Assembly (NCBI GenBank): GCA_012519155.1
Contig: JAAYQS010000197.1
Location: forward strand, 1 to 33,646
Reading direction: 5' to 3'
DNA length: 33,646 nucleotides
Source of the DNA: Clostridiales bacterium
Lineage (GTDB): Bacteria > Bacillota > Clostridia > Clostridiales > Clostridiaceae
This document shows positions 33,559 through 33,646 of this stretch, one piece after another. Both the position numbers and the translations under genes were made by a program. Position 1 is the first letter of the stretch, and the number at the start of each line of letters is the position of its first letter. The notes beneath the pieces were generated by a model. The model searched no databases. It was not told where the DNA came from and saw only the letters and a list, made by a program, of their open reading frames with translations.

Positions 33559-33646
33559 AATTTTACTGTTTCAATGTATCTGCTTTTGTTATAAAAACTA
33601 CTTGCATTTGATATGATACTCCACAGTCGTAAATTCCCGACTAGCC

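Noticed and set aside
33600..33646. Possible start of an FMN-type riboswitch at the right edge (GTAAATTCCCGACT)
   Set aside because: Only a few bases resemble the conserved GTGAAATTCCC segment, the preceding GGGGCAGGG is absent, and the window ends before the rest could be examined.

Overview
The window looks like chromosomal DNA of a low-GC Firmicute, most likely Clostridium sensu stricto. Coding DNA is roughly 27-28% GC by eye, ribosome binding sites are strong AGGAGG/GGGGA types, TTG and GTG starts are frequent, promoters have extended -10 boxes (TGNTATAAT), and the gene set is clostridial (hprK, DUF896, DUF1292, HelD, a PurO-type IMP cyclohydrolase, 6S RNA). Nearly everything lies on the minus strand. 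Only an uncharacterised lipoprotein, a PHP phosphoesterase, one small membrane protein and one methyltransferase remnant are on the plus strand.

Layout. 1-1286: the 5' end of an unknown gene, then a tRNA-modifying methyltransferase (MnmM/YtqB) and a Nudix hydrolase in one operon. 1300-3800: a decay zone with a dispersed repeat, a GNAT acetyltransferase pseudogene, an alpha/beta hydrolase of higher GC, and remnants of at least two other genes. 3814-13453: signalling and surface genes (chemoreceptor, coiled-coil NlpC/P60 hydrolase, GAF-GGDEF diguanylate cyclase, HD-GYP protein) together with DbpA-type RNA helicase and a cytoplasmic alpha-amylase. 13657-17129: IMP cyclohydrolase, tRNA-Leu(CAA), a membrane NERD protein, a barrel-only pyruvate-kinase-like protein and the lipoprotein. 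17177-22647: a compact folate operon, pabA-pabB-pabC-folE-HD-folP-folBK. 22788-26585: PHP phosphoesterase, M18 aminopeptidase, the second repeat copy, hprK and DUF896. 26937-33514: a small membrane protein, a secreted CBM26 alpha-amylase and an internally deleted paralogue of it, 6S RNA, two small acidic proteins and HelD.

How the genes work together. The folate operon makes p-aminobenzoate from chorismate (PabA/B/C) and the pterin from GTP (FolE, FolB, FolK), which FolP joins. The one step with no known enzyme in the operon, removal of phosphate from dihydroneopterin triphosphate, coincides with an unassigned HD-domain hydrolase translationally coupled to folE. Carbon control is represented by HprK and by a cre-like site on the promoter of the secreted amylase. 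The cytoplasmic amylase sits behind an HD-GYP gene.

The observations most worth following are: a dispersed repeat whose two copies share a hairpin with a compensatory base-pair change and a Shine-Dalgarno-like loop; the folate-operon HD protein; the pyruvate-kinase barrel without its C-terminal domain; and the amylase paralogue reduced to a signal peptide, half a starch-binding module and a tail.
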